Shown: positions 44,735-55,344 of the stretch, in pieces
Layout of the letters: the number at the start of each line of letters is the position of its first letter
How positions within the stretch are numbered: position 1 is the stretch's first letter
Source of the DNA: Psococerastis gibbosa
Taxonomy: Eukaryota; Arthropoda; Insecta; Psocodea; Psocidae
Assembly: GCA_963971405.1 (NCBI GenBank)
Contig: OZ020485.1
Coordinates: 43,335,469 to 43,399,468, forward strand
DNA length: 64,000 bases
Reading direction: 5' to 3'
Position numbers and translations under genes: made by a program
The notes under the pieces: generated by a model
What the model was told of the DNA's origin: nothing
The model's input: only the letters and a program-made list of their open reading frames with translations
Databases searched by the model: none

Positions 44735-45205
44735 GATAGGATTACAAGTAAATTATGGTAAATTATTTTGTTCTACAAAAAGTTAAAATGCCATATCCTA
44801 ATTTGAAAATACAAACAAAATGTTGTCTAATGGATAATAGGTTTTTAAAGTTACAAAAGGACATTTTGGGAGGTAATTGAGCACAGATGTAGGGGAAGGG
44901 GTCGAGGTTTTCGGACTGTTGGGAGTTCCGTTGCAAACGAACGGGGGTCGTGCTCAGAATTTGGAGCCACAAATCTCTTAAGGATGTTTTCCGCATCCCC
45001 CCTAAATCTTTATGAAAGCGATATTGGATTCTCCGGGTCTGTTATCTTAGGAAGACAGTTTTATTTCAAAGCCTTTATACTCTCTTTTGTCTCCTGTGTG
45101 CCTTGTATTGCTATATTGTTGACCAATTTTATGTTTGTCTATAGAAAGTTTGCATACGTCGGTTATATCATGGATCATGCATGGTCGTAGGTGATGAAAA
45201 CTATC
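44735..45205. other. No recognisable gene
   Basis: No repeat or credible frame recognised. Confidence 0.4.
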
Positions 45206-45216
45206 GTACATGTAAT

Positions 45217-45536
45217 CCGTGGCCATGACCATGGCCCCAGGGCCCCCACAAAAAAGGGGCCCCCACATAAAGTCACAAAATACAAAATTACAAGAAATTA
45301 AAAATTAAAAACAAATAAATAAAGGAAATAAACTTGTCGAAATATTTTGCGGGAAATGGGAACGTGCATCACATTAATGATTAATCGTCTTATTCGATTA
45401 TATAGATATTTTGCATCCTGTGTCTTCATTTTATAATTCATAGTGGAATAGGCCTATTCATTTCAGGTTGACTCTTCTGCCCCAAAAACGGCCCGCCCAA
45501 AATTCTGGCCCACGGGCCCCCGCAAACCCGGCACTG
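45217..45536. mobile_element. hAT-like MITE with perfect 8-bp target duplication
   Basis: CATGTAAT on both sides (45209-45216, 45537-45544). Right end is the complement of CAGTGCCGGGTTTG; the left end is degenerate (CCGTGGCC). Subterminal gggccccc blocks are inverted. Same family, opposite orientation, at 63524-63825. Confidence 0.85.
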
Positions 45537-45547
45537 CATGTAATAAT

Positions 45548-45934
45548 CAGAGGCGGACGCAGCGACCGGCACTGCGGGCAATTGCCCCCCACCCTTTGGA
45601 CATCAGTTATATTCTTTGCCTCTAAAATCTAAGTGTTACTGCACTCAATGTCAAAATGCGTAAAACCTCACCATTTCAGCCCTATTTTTCAAACATTTTC
45701 TCCTGGGGGAGACCCCCGGTCCCCCTTGTCCGCCACAATATTGATTCTTTATATTATACAAGTATAAGCCTTATTGCTCTCAAAATGCGTAAAACCCCAA
45801 TATTTCAGCCCTCTGGCTCCTGAGCAACTTTTATGAAAATGTGTGGAGAGGCGCCAAATTATACGCATTCGAAAACCTATCGTTACGCCACTGACAAGTG
45901 CCTCCCCCTTTTATGAGGTCTGGGACCGCCTCTG
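45548..45934. mobile_element. hAT-like MITE, CAGAGGCGGA ends, perfect 8-bp target duplication
   Basis: GTAATAAT on both sides (45540-45547, 45935-45942). Ends CAGAGGCGGACGCAG and complement of CAGAGGCGGTCCCAG. Its core contains a diverged internal duplication (caaaatgcgtaaaac...tttcagccct at 45650 and 45780). Confidence 0.9.
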
Positions 45935-46167
45935 GTAATAATACAATAGTTAATGAATTTGTTAACACTACAAGTTGCCTAGTTATTGTAAGAGTTAATG
46001 GATTGATAATAATAAGTAACGTCGTGCCACTATAACCTCATGCTGAGGGTCTAGACCTGAGGACTGGCAAAGAATGATCTCCCTAGACAGACCAATGCTC
46101 TATGAATGGGATGTTGTAGCCAAGAACAGGCCACGGGGCCTCGGTGCAATACTAGGTATTATATCCT

Positions 46168-46320
46168 CTTCGATGGCAAGGTGGTAGCGTGCTTGTACTT
46201 GTGTGAGTCTCTACTCGCAATGCGTATGTCGTAACTCAACACTGGTACTAACCACAGAGGCGATTGATGAAGATACATTCATTAAATTGTTTGTATGCGA
46301 TTAATCTTTTTTTTTTTTTA
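46168..46320 (+). mobile_element. SINE-like family B, copy 7
   Basis: Head cttcgatggcaaggtggtagcgtgc; body shortened around the cggag segment; ends attaatctttttttt. 46330-47085 has no recognised gene; a possible decayed hAT end (ctttctaaactgggg) lies near 46567. Confidence 0.7.
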
Positions 46321-47087
46321 AAGAAAAGAGGGAGAGAGAACTATATTTTATACTTAGTCTGAATTTCTTAACTTGGTGCCAAGATTTCAGAGTCAGGCGT
46401 GAAGCCTACCGCTCACCGGTGCACCATTTTCCCATGGACACACCCAGAATACGACAGCTCATAGAAATCATCGGAAGTAGACACTAGTTTGGCACCAAAC
46501 CAGTCACAACGCCCAATAGAGAAACTTCTCAGCGAGTCAACGGCGATTGTCGTCCCTTAGTCCAATCTTTCTAAACTGGGGCTAACCCCCGTGTTCTAAT
46601 TTTCTAAATAAGCTATAATAAAAAAATCAATAAAAGGGACGCCTAATTACGTTTGTTGCTGATGGAAGAGAGCGTCGGCACTGCAAAGTGGCGCAGCTTC
46701 GTAGTGTGGGGAAGTTACGCGTCTCTTGGGAATTCCAGCTATGAATTTTTCAACGGCGGTAAATTGCATATTAACTATTGATGTGGCAACGCTCTTTTGC
46801 GACTTACCCAGCTTTCAAATTTTAAACCTCCGTCTCCTTGCCAACGCAGTTGACTACCATTTTGAGCTTTTTATGTCCAAATGACATTGGTGCAATAAAC
46901 TCTTCAGTCTTCAGCATTAATCCGAATTATCACGGTTTCTTGAAAAATCTATGATTGATTTTGTTAACTTTAAAAGTAAATACCCGTTGGTATGTTTCAC
47001 CATGTTTGTTAGTGTTACATACATAACAGGACATGTACAACTTACAATATAGCCTATTTCGTAAAATACACTTGATAATAAAATTAT

Positions 47088-47420
47088 AGTATCTTCTTCT
47101 GCTTCTGACTCTACCGCCCTTGATGAGGTTTGGCCTGCACAACAACACTCCTCCAGTCATCTCAGGTTTGTACAACGATCCACCATCTACGGACTCCTAA
47201 CTCGCAAAGGTCAGTTGCTAACTCATCCTTCCAGTGTTTTCGAGGACGTGCGGGCAGTCGTCTTCCTGTCATGCTTGCTTTGTACATCTATTTCGGCATG
47301 TTTGACATTCTTACAGCCATCTTATGTGTTGCGCTTTAATGAACCGGACTATGTCTTCTCCGTTGAGTATTGCGTCTATTACGGCGTTGTTTCTTATACG
47401 CCTCTCACCGTCTTCGCATA
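47088..47420 (-). pseudogene. Non-LTR element, 3' end, family H
   Basis: Minus strand, frame-shifted copy of the family H tail, extending upstream into the EEWRIRNN...EDIVRFIKAQR region. (AAG)n at the left is short. Confidence 0.65.
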
Positions 47421-47599
47421 TAACTTTATAAATTGGTTATACAATAATGTCTATGTTTTAGGTGCATGATGGTATGATCTCTGTAGTGTTGTACACCTAT
47501 ACAGTCTTGAATGCAGTCATTGTTTTTTAGGTACCAATCTAAATCATTAAAAATGTATGGTTTTTACTAGGCATGAAGATTGTTTTCACTACCGTACAC

Positions 47600-47830
47600 G
47601 TTAAATCCATTCATTTAGAACATTTGATAATAGCGATAGCCAGTGCAGAATATTTTTTTCTTCTCTTTAGTCGAAATAAATAGAATGGTTTGCATCATAT
47701 TTTTCCATCTTCTTCTCCATTCAACTCTCTCCTGGCCTTTCGTTTGAGTTCCAAGTAAGTTATGCATCTCGTACTTTACTTCAGGGCCTCTTGCGTAAGC
47801 CATCCTTGGTCCTATAGCGTTGGTGCCTTC
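47600..47830 (-). pseudogene. Decayed LINE tail (family of 23399 and 38128)
   Basis: Across frames the minus strand gives IIEG, MAYARGPEVKYEM, TYLELKRKA and QERVEWRRRWKNMM, the same order as in the better copies, with at least two shifts. Confidence 0.55.
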
Positions 47831-47834
47831 CTTC

Positions 47835-48340
47835 TATTATGGTGAAGGAGCCCCTCTAATGTATGAATAATAGATTAACTAATAAATTAGTAATCGTCAG
47901 TGTTAGTGATGGCCATTGACCGACGTATTAATAATAACTATTGTTGAAAATTACTATTTAGTTGGTACTTTTTCAACATTAGATGTCCAAACTTCTGAAA
48001 ATTATCAATGCATTACGGCACAATTTAAATTTTTTTTACGAATAATCTATTGAGCTGCTTCCATCGAAAGAGAATGAATTTATGAATGAAGGAGGACGAA
48101 TAATAATAACTTTTTATCTCGAATTTTCTTGATAAGAAGAGTTTTTTTCAAAAAGCGATTGCACCGAAAGATAATTAGTTTCTTGTGCAACAGAGCGTAT
48201 GAAAGTAATAGCCTTGTAACGTTTTCACGATAAATCGGTCTTCATCTTTCAGGGCCGTCTTAACAGGCAGTGGGAAGGGGAGAAGGTATAAAAATCAAAT
48301 GTCCCATAACACATCAATTTATCGACTTCGATGGCATCAA
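47835..48340. other. No recognisable gene
   Basis: A possible lone hAT-type end (cagggccgtcttaacaggc) is at about 48251; its partner is not found. Confidence 0.35.
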
Positions 48341-48341
48341 T

Positions 48342-48514
48342 TTATCGACTTCGATGGCAAGGCGTGCTTGGACTTGTGGGAGTCTTTACACGCCTTTTGT
48401 TCTGAGACGTGTCGTCACTGAACATATGTACTAACATTAATAAGGCGACTGAAGAGGTCAATCGGATGCATTCATTATTAAATTATTTGTGTACGATTAA
48501 TCTTTTTTTTTTTT
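48342..48514 (+). mobile_element. SINE-like family B, copy 8
   Basis: The head is preceded by a 23-bp local duplication (atcaatttatcgacttcgatg at 48313 and 48336). Ends in an oligo-T run. Confidence 0.65.
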
Positions 48515-48527
48515 AAAGAGAAGAAAT

Positions 48528-48815
48528 GCGATGAAATGAACTAAAATGCAATAAAATAAAATGCAATAAAATAAAATGTAATAAAATAAAATGCAATAAA
48601 ATAAAATGCAAGAAAATAAAATGCAATAAAATAAAATGCAAGAAAATAAAATGCAATAAAATAAAATGCAATAAAATAAAATGCAATAAAATAAAATGCA
48701 ATAAAATAAAATGCAATAAAATAAAATGCAATAAAATGCAAAACAATGCAATGAAATGCAATAAAATAAAATGCAATGCAATAAAATGCAATAAAATGCA
48801 ATGAAAGGAAAAGAT
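48528..48815. repeat. Minisatellite, units of ATGCAATAAAATAAA
   Basis: About 19 imperfect 15-bp units built from ATAAA and ATGCA. The three overlapping minus-strand frames (HFILLHFI..., FYCILFYC..., YFIAFYFI...) are this repeat in three phases, not genes. Confidence 0.9.
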
Positions 48816-49144
48816 ACCTTGCCCTATATATTTCCCCCATAATTACAATGGGACATGATCAATAAATAATAATTGACAAACACTCAGCCTCAATAATAGA
48901 GTGAGACGCCCATCCCGCGAGACAGTTTCACAAAAGGAGGAGGATTCGCGAGGCCTGCTGTGAATGGTTGTTACTTGTAATAACTTGTTATTATACAAAT
49001 TATTAATATTAAAAATACAGAACCAAAAAAATGTAAATATTTATAAAGACGCCCAGCAATAGTGCTTTAAAAATTTGACTGCTTTCTTTATACACCCCCT
49101 GGCCCTATACACTGTATTCAATTTTGCTTTCTTATTGATACGTT

Positions 49145-49225
49145 AGTATAGGGAAAGCTTTGTGATGGTCCAAATTTTTGACTCCATGATTTCAAAGGAT
49201 TTACACGTTTTAAGGTCCCAGAAAC
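49145..49225 (+). repeat. Fragment of repeat family F
   Basis: gggaaagctttgtgatggtcc...ggtcccagaaac only. Confidence 0.5.
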
Positions 49226-49440
49226 TAAGTTACTAATAATCAAAATAAGTTATTCGTGTCATCTAAAAGCCTATAATTGCCCTCACAGAAGTCCACTCAA
49301 TTGCTCTAATCTTAGAAGGTCCCCTATTAGTATAGGAATACGAATGTTGCTATTGAATCATAAATAAAGTCATAAGCGCGTAACTACGCAAGAATAATCT
49401 TTTGATCAATTCCCTTGTGATGGCAATTTAAAACTTATCT

Positions 49441-49863
49441 ATGGTTAAGTTTTACATTCAAAATGTGTCACGAATTAAAATTATGTTCCTCGCTCGGAAT
49501 TTTTCTCGGAAGCAACTTAGAGACAAACTTTCCGAGATGGAATTAAAAAGAGAATTAGATACCAAGAGTTTGCGGGTTGTTTCTGCTACATTTGAGCTTC
49601 CAGGTATGGCTTTCACAAAGGAAAAAAAGTTTCCTACTGCATGTGCCTTAAGTTATTATTCGTTGCGTAAGAGACATTTGCAATATGCTGTAGTCTATTT
49701 ATGTGTGGGGAGAATATTGAGCACAAAAAGCTTTAACATGCTTAAAAGTTGTAAAAAAAAGGATGAGAGGATGGGAAAAGATTTGAAATTAAAATTGCCA
49801 GTTGAAATTCAAAATATCCTTGTGAGTAAAATTTCAGCTACGTTCTGTAGGGGTTTTAACTAA
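49441..49863 (+). CDS. Unassigned 140-residue frame
   Basis: Uninterrupted ATG-to-stop frame. It is charged and lysine-rich, with an early LRDKLSEMELKRELDTKS segment that could form a helix, then ELPGMAFTKEKKFPTACALS, a hydrophobic YAVVYLCVGRIL and a basic end. No motif I know. It ends a few bases before the LINE tail at 49864. In AT-rich DNA a frame of this length can be chance, but composition is more protein-like than other frames here. No splice or promoter evidence assessed. Confidence 0.3.
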   Translation: MVKFYIQNVSRIKIMFLARNFSRKQLRDKLSEMELKRELDTKSLRVVSATFELPGMAFTKEKKFPTACALSYYSLRKRHLQYAVVYLCVGRILSTKSFNMLKSCKKKDERMGKDLKLKLPVEIQNILVSKISATFCRGFN

Positions 49864-50530
49864 AGTAAAGTAAATGTTTATTTCCTTCAAAATATAGATT
49901 TAAAATTATTTTATAAGTATAATATCAGTAGGAGGGGACCCTTTAGGACGAGCCTGTGCTGGGCCCCCTTTTAATATAGCTAATAGCTAAAACTAAAAAC
50001 TAAAAACTAAAAACTAAAAACTAAAAACTAAAAACTAAAAACTAAAAACTAAAAACTAAAAACTAAAAACTAAAAACTAAAAACTAAAAACTAAAAACTA
50101 AAAACTAAAAACTAAAAACTAAAAACTAAAAACTAAAAACTAAAAACTAAAAACTAAAAACTAAAAACTAAAAACTAAAAACTAAGATAAGCGAATTATA
50201 ATAATTATTAAATTTTAGTTGCAATAACTAAACATGCAATGCAATAAAAAACATGCTAACTTACTTACTTATCGTGTCCGGGCCTAGGATACGTTGCGTT
50301 GATCCAAAATATTGCGGCCTGGAATGCCTCGTCATCGGCATCTGGAAGATCTGTCTATGACACAGCCTCTTCTATAGTCTCGGACAAACCAAAAGGAGGC
50401 CGTCGTCTTGTTTTTGCCCGCATTCGCAAGTCGGGTCCTCCGCCATTCCCCACCTACACAGGTTCGCGCAGCATCTTGTAACCCTGTTTCAAGCCTATAG
50501 AGGCTCCGCCATGTAGGGTACTTACGAGTT
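49864..50530 (-). pseudogene. RTE-type non-LTR 3' end with heptamer array in its 3' UTR
   Basis: Minus strand from about 50530: TWRSLYRLETG, shift, then a RWGMAEDP-like segment leading into PTCECGQKQDDGLLLVCPRL (zinc-knuckle), a stop in frame, and DDEAFQAAIFWINATYPRPG with a final stop at about 50274. The TWR.L.R.RTG and C.CG...LL.CP motifs are typical of RTE-like ORF2 ends. The 3' UTR holds the 49986-50184 array and ends aataaacatttactttacttt, a simple (TTTAC)n-type tail. The coding part is broken in at least two places. Confidence 0.7.
49986..50184. repeat. (CTAAAAA)n array, about 28 units
   Basis: Nearly perfect 7-bp tandem repeat of about 200 bp, inside the 3' UTR of the RTE-type relic. 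Confidence 0.95.
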
Positions 50531-50534
50531 ACGG

Positions 50535-51290
50535 TAGTTAAGTTCCCGGCATTATTTCATCCTGGTTGTTTGCAGTTAGGTATAGGTGCAGTAAGTGCAA
50601 CTTAGGCCAAACATGACGTCACCATACACATTAACAATAGCCCTAATTGCCTGTTTACTCATAGATGGCTGGACTGTATCTATCAACCCAAACTAAATCG
50701 ATCATGAAAATCAAACAATCATGGACAGATGAGGTGCGCTCCAGGCTGTATATCGGGTCATTGACAGGTGATTGCATGTGCAATTGTCTTGTGTCCAGGC
50801 CACCCCCGGAGCTTCTAGTCATCTCACCACAATTCACACATCCTACACAGTTCGTGGTGAACAAAAGACAGCTTATAGGGGCAATTAACGCAACCGCGTC
50901 ACCTCCATGATCAAAAACAAAGGTAACAATGGTGCAAGTCATGCATTGTTGAGTGAACAATGTATCAGCCTGCCTTCTGATGCTGCCCGTGTGATAATGA
51001 TGTAGAGGGTAGTCATAATTTTTGAATTGAGCTGTATTGCATGGGTCAGCAACCTTTTCTGTTTTTTAGCAGTTGAGTGAAATGTCGAAATAACCAGATT
51101 GAGACATAAATGGATGAGCCACACATCCCAAACCAAAAAATACAATAACAAAATTGATTTAAAAATTATTTTATGTTGTATTTTATATTTTTTTAATTTT
51201 TGTATGTTGTATGTTTTTATGTAAATTCGTCACCGTTGACTTGAAATAGGCTTGACAATTTTAAAGCGTATTTTAATGCAATTATAAGTA
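50535..51290. other. No recognisable gene; one possible hAT end
   Basis: catgggtcagcaacctttt at 51040 resembles an hAT terminus; the partner is not found. Opposed frames near 50655-50960 are not recognised. Confidence 0.35.
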
Positions 51291-51299
51291 GATTTATTT

Positions 51300-51683
51300 T
51301 AACCCCTTAAAACTATCTGCAACATAGATTTGAAAGCTTCTGGACGCAGGTGCCGAGGCAGACCCACTCCAAAGAAAATATTGCTAGACCCTCGGAACAC
51401 TCATCTAAAGTGCTAATTTCTATGAGTAGGTCTACCATAAAAACATTAGTCGCGCTTATGACAGGCCACGGACTGTTCCGAGAGCACCTATCAAAAACAG
51501 GAGTCCTGCACGCAGCCATTGGAGAGCAGACTTTGTCGCCGTTGCTGCTTGGAGGAAGAAACAGCCACGCACATCCTTAAGCACTGCGCAGCTCTGTGTC
51601 AACTTTATATTAAATTCGACCTATCCCACGTCCGCGAGGTGCATGGGTTCGCAAAAGAAGCCCGTCTGATAGGACTTTTCTAA
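51300..51683 (+). pseudogene. Non-LTR ORF2 C-terminus (RNase H/zinc-knuckle end)
   Basis: Frames give STIKTLVALMTGHGLFREHL, SKTGVLHAA, then after a shift EQTLCRRCCLEEETATHILK and HC (CX2C...H...C knuckle), ending KEARLIGLF and a stop at 51681. The TGH..FR..L motif and knuckle are those of Jockey/I-group elements. The upstream RNase H core is largely gone. Confidence 0.7.
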
Positions 51684-51689
51684 AACCTT

Positions 51690-52155
51690 TTTTTAATTAA
51701 GTGTTAAATGGAGCTCTATGCACTTTATGTGGTCTGCGGTCACCTATTTATCGAAATAATAACCCCTTAAAATTATTATCATTTTCGATAAAAAAAAAAA
51801 TTGTTATTTATTTGGGGAAAAAATAAGTTTTCCCATAATTTATGCATGATGATTAAAAAGTGCTTCACGTGGGATGGGACTGTGACGTCATTTTCATGTT
51901 ACTTATGTCTGTTTACGTTTTGTTTCTTGTAATCCACAGCTAAAAACACTCACATTTATTTATGATTTTAACATTGATTTACTTTTCATGCAATTGTATT
52001 ATTGCACATGCATAATTATTGTTAACCTATAAGCTACGTTATCTAGGATATTTTATATTTTATTGTTACTACTGTCAAGTACCTATTTAATTTCGGGATG
52101 TCACCAGTGCCTTTCCTTGCAGTACCTATATAATATGGAGGCTTTTAATGGGTAC
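51690..52155. other. No recognisable gene
   Basis: AT-rich, nothing recognised. Confidence 0.4.
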
Positions 52156-52160
52156 GTATA

Positions 52161-52612
52161 CTACCAGACCACGATAAGATGGCACTTGGAACACTTTGTT
52201 TACACTTTACATTGTAGTATTATATGGTATATATGAGGAGGCTGTTTACAAACATGGCCAACTCCAAGTTGTAGAATTTTTCCGGAGAGTGGATTTTCTG
52301 TTGAAAATTGCATTAAGTTTATAGCTAACCCTAGACTTCTCAGCGCTTCTGTGCGCAATCTGGCTGCATTTGTCACTTTATTTTACAACGTGCAGGTGGA
52401 CATTAAAATTTTCTGCAAGGTCGGGTCAAAACCCCATTTTGTAAAAAAAATGGAGTTGGCCACGTTTGTAACCAAGCTCCTCATATAACACTGACATTAA
52501 ATTAACTTTGGCTGAAGAGGTAACCTCCTTTGTTTACACTTGCATAAGCGGAACACCGAGTTCATTCGATTTTTATAAGTGTTCCAAGTGCCATCCTATC
52601 GTGGTCGGGTAG
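52161..52612. mobile_element. Outer inverted-repeat element with TA duplication
   Basis: Ends ctacc(a/c)gaccacgata(a/g)gatgg, continuing to cacttggaacact, inverted over about 36 bp. TA on both sides (52159-52160, 52613-52614) suggests Tc1/mariner type. Non-coding. Split by the inner element. Confidence 0.8.
52234..52483. mobile_element. Inner inverted-repeat element nested in the outer one
   Basis: Ends tgaggaggctgtttacaaac and complement of tgaggagcttggttacaaac, continuing to ggccaactcca (about 32 bp inverted), flanked by TATA on both sides (52230-52233, 52484-52487). About 97% identical by eye to the copy at 44502, so both are young. Confidence 0.85.
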
Positions 52613-52619
52613 TATGTTG

Positions 52620-53125
52620 ATCTACCATACTTTAATATTTTTAACTTCAGTCGAGTCAAGGGGATGGTCAGGTGTAGGGAGCATACTTTTTGTGTAGCAT
52701 GTAGCATGCTTTTTAACACAGTGACAGTTCAAAATGAATTTTCCAAAAGCCTTTCACAACTATTATTGAGGCTTTAACCCCTTCAGTCGAATTTTAATCA
52801 GTATTAAAAGTTTTAAGACGATAAGAATAAGAAAGCAGGCAATGAGAGGCAAAGTTTCAGAATGAAAGGTGGTAAAATATGATAGTGGGGTGATGCTTTT
52901 GCTGTGGGAAAATGATGATAAATATTTCCCATACTTGGGTTCCCTATAATATTTTATTTCATATTGTAACTACACACCTATACCGCACCATATATTTTTA
53001 TTTAGAGTTGAGCTGGCACAGCTCTTGGGACCCTTTGAACAACATAAGTATTGGAATCACATCTCAATTGATCATACTATGACCATTGCCAATTAATTGA
53101 CCTGAACGACTATAACCTCAAGTTA
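52620..53125. other. No recognisable gene
   Basis: AT-rich, nothing recognised. Confidence 0.4.
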
Positions 53126-53129
53126 TTAA

Positions 53130-53930
53130 GGCGCAGTTTCCACCGACCTCTAAGTGCTAAATACACATACGCGGTGACGTAATAGCAGATATTCAAGACA
53201 TAGGCGGGGTTTCCGACGACCTCTCATTGCAGAAGGCACATGAAATTGACGGAAATTTGAATTTTTCTTTTTATAGAAATCTATTAAATTGTTTGTACTT
53301 ATCATTATATACATATACTTAACATATATACATATGAACAAACCCAGCACAACTAGAATTATTAAATCGGCAAAATATACTGCTCTTAATATTTACAATA
53401 ACCTACCAATAAGTATAAGAAACAGCCCTACCTTAAAAATATTTATGAAAAAAATAAAAAAACATCTAAGCAAGTAAACATAAAGGATATAAAAACTAAA
53501 ACTAAAAACGCGCAACCTAAAACACATCATCACCAACCTTGACCGTACCCTATATCCTAACTAACATTAACCTGTCACTTACTGACTAACTTAATTATAC
53601 TAATAACGATTCCCTGTGATTAAGCCACACACGGCACTGCCTGTGGCTAAAGGAAAATAAAATGTTTAAAGAAAAATGTAAACTGTAAAAATTGGGAAAT
53701 AAATATATTACTTATACTTATATATTACTTAACATATCCCATGACGCCATTTTTTAATTTTAGTTTGTTTGTTTGTGCTTTTACACTATGATCATTGATC
53801 AATTTTAACTATGGCTTAGAGTAAAACAAAAATTTCCGTCAATGTCATTTGCATTCTGCAATGAGAGGTCGGTGGAAACCCCGCCTTTATTAATGATATC
53901 TGCTGCCACGTCACCGTATGTGTATTTTGC
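53130..53930. mobile_element. Harbinger-like fold-back MITE, copy 5, split by a LINE tail
   Basis: Left arm from ggcgcagtttccacc; right arm ends near cgtcaccgtatgtgtattttgc, missing the outermost bases. The core is interrupted at the gtactta|acatatccc point. Confidence 0.8.
53302..53725 (+). pseudogene. Non-LTR element 3' end inserted in the MITE
   Basis: Encodes IKSAKYTALNIYNNLPISIR, NSPTLKIFMKKIKKHL and a stop, the highly conserved last segment of CR1/Jockey-like ORF2 (AxxxWNxLPxxIR...LxxFKxxLKxxL). The 3' UTR has AATAAA-like signals and ends in an AT-rich tail. tactta occurs on both sides (53296-53301, 53726-53731), as expected of a target duplication at the known MITE sequence. Confidence 0.75.
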
Positions 53931-54068
53931 ACATTCACATCTTCCTTCGTTTCTTATTAGGTGTTAAATATTATGTAGTAAAAACTAATGTAGCCGTTCA
54001 TTACGTTATTGGAGCCTTCATTGATCTACTTCCTACACCACCAAGTCCACCTGTCCCAGTCAGCGATT

Positions 54069-54140
54069 CAATGGGGGATCCACAGGGGGGGGGGGCATGA
54101 CCCCCCTGAATTAGTAAATTCATAGTTAATTCATAATGTT
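54069..54140 (+). mobile_element. Single hAT-like end, family K
   Basis: caatgggggatccacagg with G run, gacccccc and the agtaaattcatag core start; the other end is not found. Confidence 0.4.
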
Positions 54141-54183
54141 AGCATGTTAGCAAAGACAATTATGTCCTTCAATGGCAAGCCAA

Positions 54184-54336
54184 TCAGATCGCCCGCCACA
54201 GGGCTGGACATTGGCCAACCACTTGTTCCGCGGTTTCATTGGACTCAGTGCAGTGCCGGCAGACGGTAGAACCTCCGTGACCCAGTGTGGCCATGTGGGC
54301 TCTAAATAGACCACGACCAGTAGCAACGATTGGGTT
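54184..54336 (-). pseudogene. Non-LTR zinc-knuckle fragment
   Basis: NPIVATGRGLFRAHMATLGH and GGSTVCRHCTESNETAEQVV with GQC: the TGxGxFRxHL motif and CX2C...Q...C knuckle (histidine ligand replaced by Q) of Jockey/I-group ORF2 ends. Open over 50 codons. 54345-54720 resembles the long-variant end of repeat F (compare 56990-57150). Confidence 0.7.
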
Positions 54337-54735
54337 TTGTAAAAAAAAAAAATATTGATGATTCATGCCTAAATGCATTACATACCCTGCCACTATTACT
54401 GTGTTGTAATGTATTGAGTTCTAGGCTATGCAACCGTTCCATCAGGCCCGTAACCAGACGTGGTCTGTAAGCCCCCCCCCCCCCCCAAATCATTTGACTT
54501 TAAACTAGAACTTTCCAGATGTGTGACATTTCATTACATACTATAGAATCTCAGCTCTCCCCGGAATAAAATCCAACGTCCCATCGATCAATTATTGCTT
54601 TGGTTGGGATAGGGAATTTTGGGCAACCGAAATTTAACCATATACAAAAATGATTTACTGTGGTACCTATACTAATTTGATAAATAGGAAACTTGCCGTA
54701 CTTGTTGATTAGTTGATTGTATAATTGTACAGAAA

Positions 54736-54984
54736 TCATAGAAATACATTAACTGGAGCGGCGGGAGCCATAATGTGCCTTACGAGGCACCCGTTAACCA
54801 TAAGCCAACTATCAGAGATAAGTACCAACGCAAAAAATATCGAAGTCTTACACATTGCAGCATAGCAGAACGGATACCTGGACCCGGTCAAAAACTCTGT
54901 ACTTAGCTCTAGCAGGCTACACTTATCACTGGGGTTCCCCGCGAAATTGCGTACTTCTCTTGTGCAGGCTACACTAGCAGCCAT
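54736..54984 (-). CDS. Unassigned 82-codon frame
   Basis: ATG in good context (tcaatATGG), MAASVACTREVRNFAGNPSD and a hydrophobic stretch IFFALVLISDSWLMV. No family recognised. Slightly GC-richer than the surroundings. Possibly chance. Confidence 0.2.
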   Translation of the reverse strand: MAASVACTREVRNFAGNPSDKCSLLELSTEFLTGSRYPFCYAAMCKTSIFFALVLISDSWLMVNGCLVRHIMAPAAPVNVFL

Positions 54985-55070
54985 ATTGATAACGGCCTCC
55001 AGCCCCGGGATGACAGAAATATATATTTATTAATTTATTTATTTACCCGTATTTATGTATAAGATACAGT

Positions 55071-55338
55071 CAGTGGTGGATTTACCAGTAGGCAACTGAG
55101 GCAAATGCCTTTATCCGCGAGTGTCCGTGCTACTCGCGTACGGTACATTAAAGATGTTTTTATATGCATATTATGTAAAAAAAAAAAAAAAAATCAGATA
55201 TTAAGGAATAATTTCAAAAAATAGTGGTTTTATTAGTGATCACCCCCCCCCCCCCCCACTAAACAATACATACGAACATTATTAATGTCCACGACAAAAG
55301 GAAGGGCCGATATCAGCACAAAGCCATATCCGCCCCTG
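55071..55338. mobile_element. hAT-like MITE, diverged family K
   Basis: Ends CAGTGGTGGATTTACC and complement of CAGGGGCGGATATGGC; flanks gatacagt and catacatt match at 6 of 8. Contains A17 and C15 runs. Confidence 0.65.
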
Positions 55339-55344
55339 CATACA

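Noticed and set aside
48497-48840. Three overlapping 92-99 residue minus-strand frames rich in F, I, L and C
   Set aside because: They are the same 15-bp minisatellite read in three phases.
49986-50184. (CTAAAAA)n as interstitial telomere
   Set aside because: It does not match the arthropod TTAGG or other common telomere units, and it lies inside a LINE 3' UTR.
54470-54490. Long G and C runs (also 28039, 40869, 55243) as assembly errors
   Set aside because: Exact lengths may be unreliable, but the runs recur at the same positions in families F and K, so they are a real feature of those repeats.
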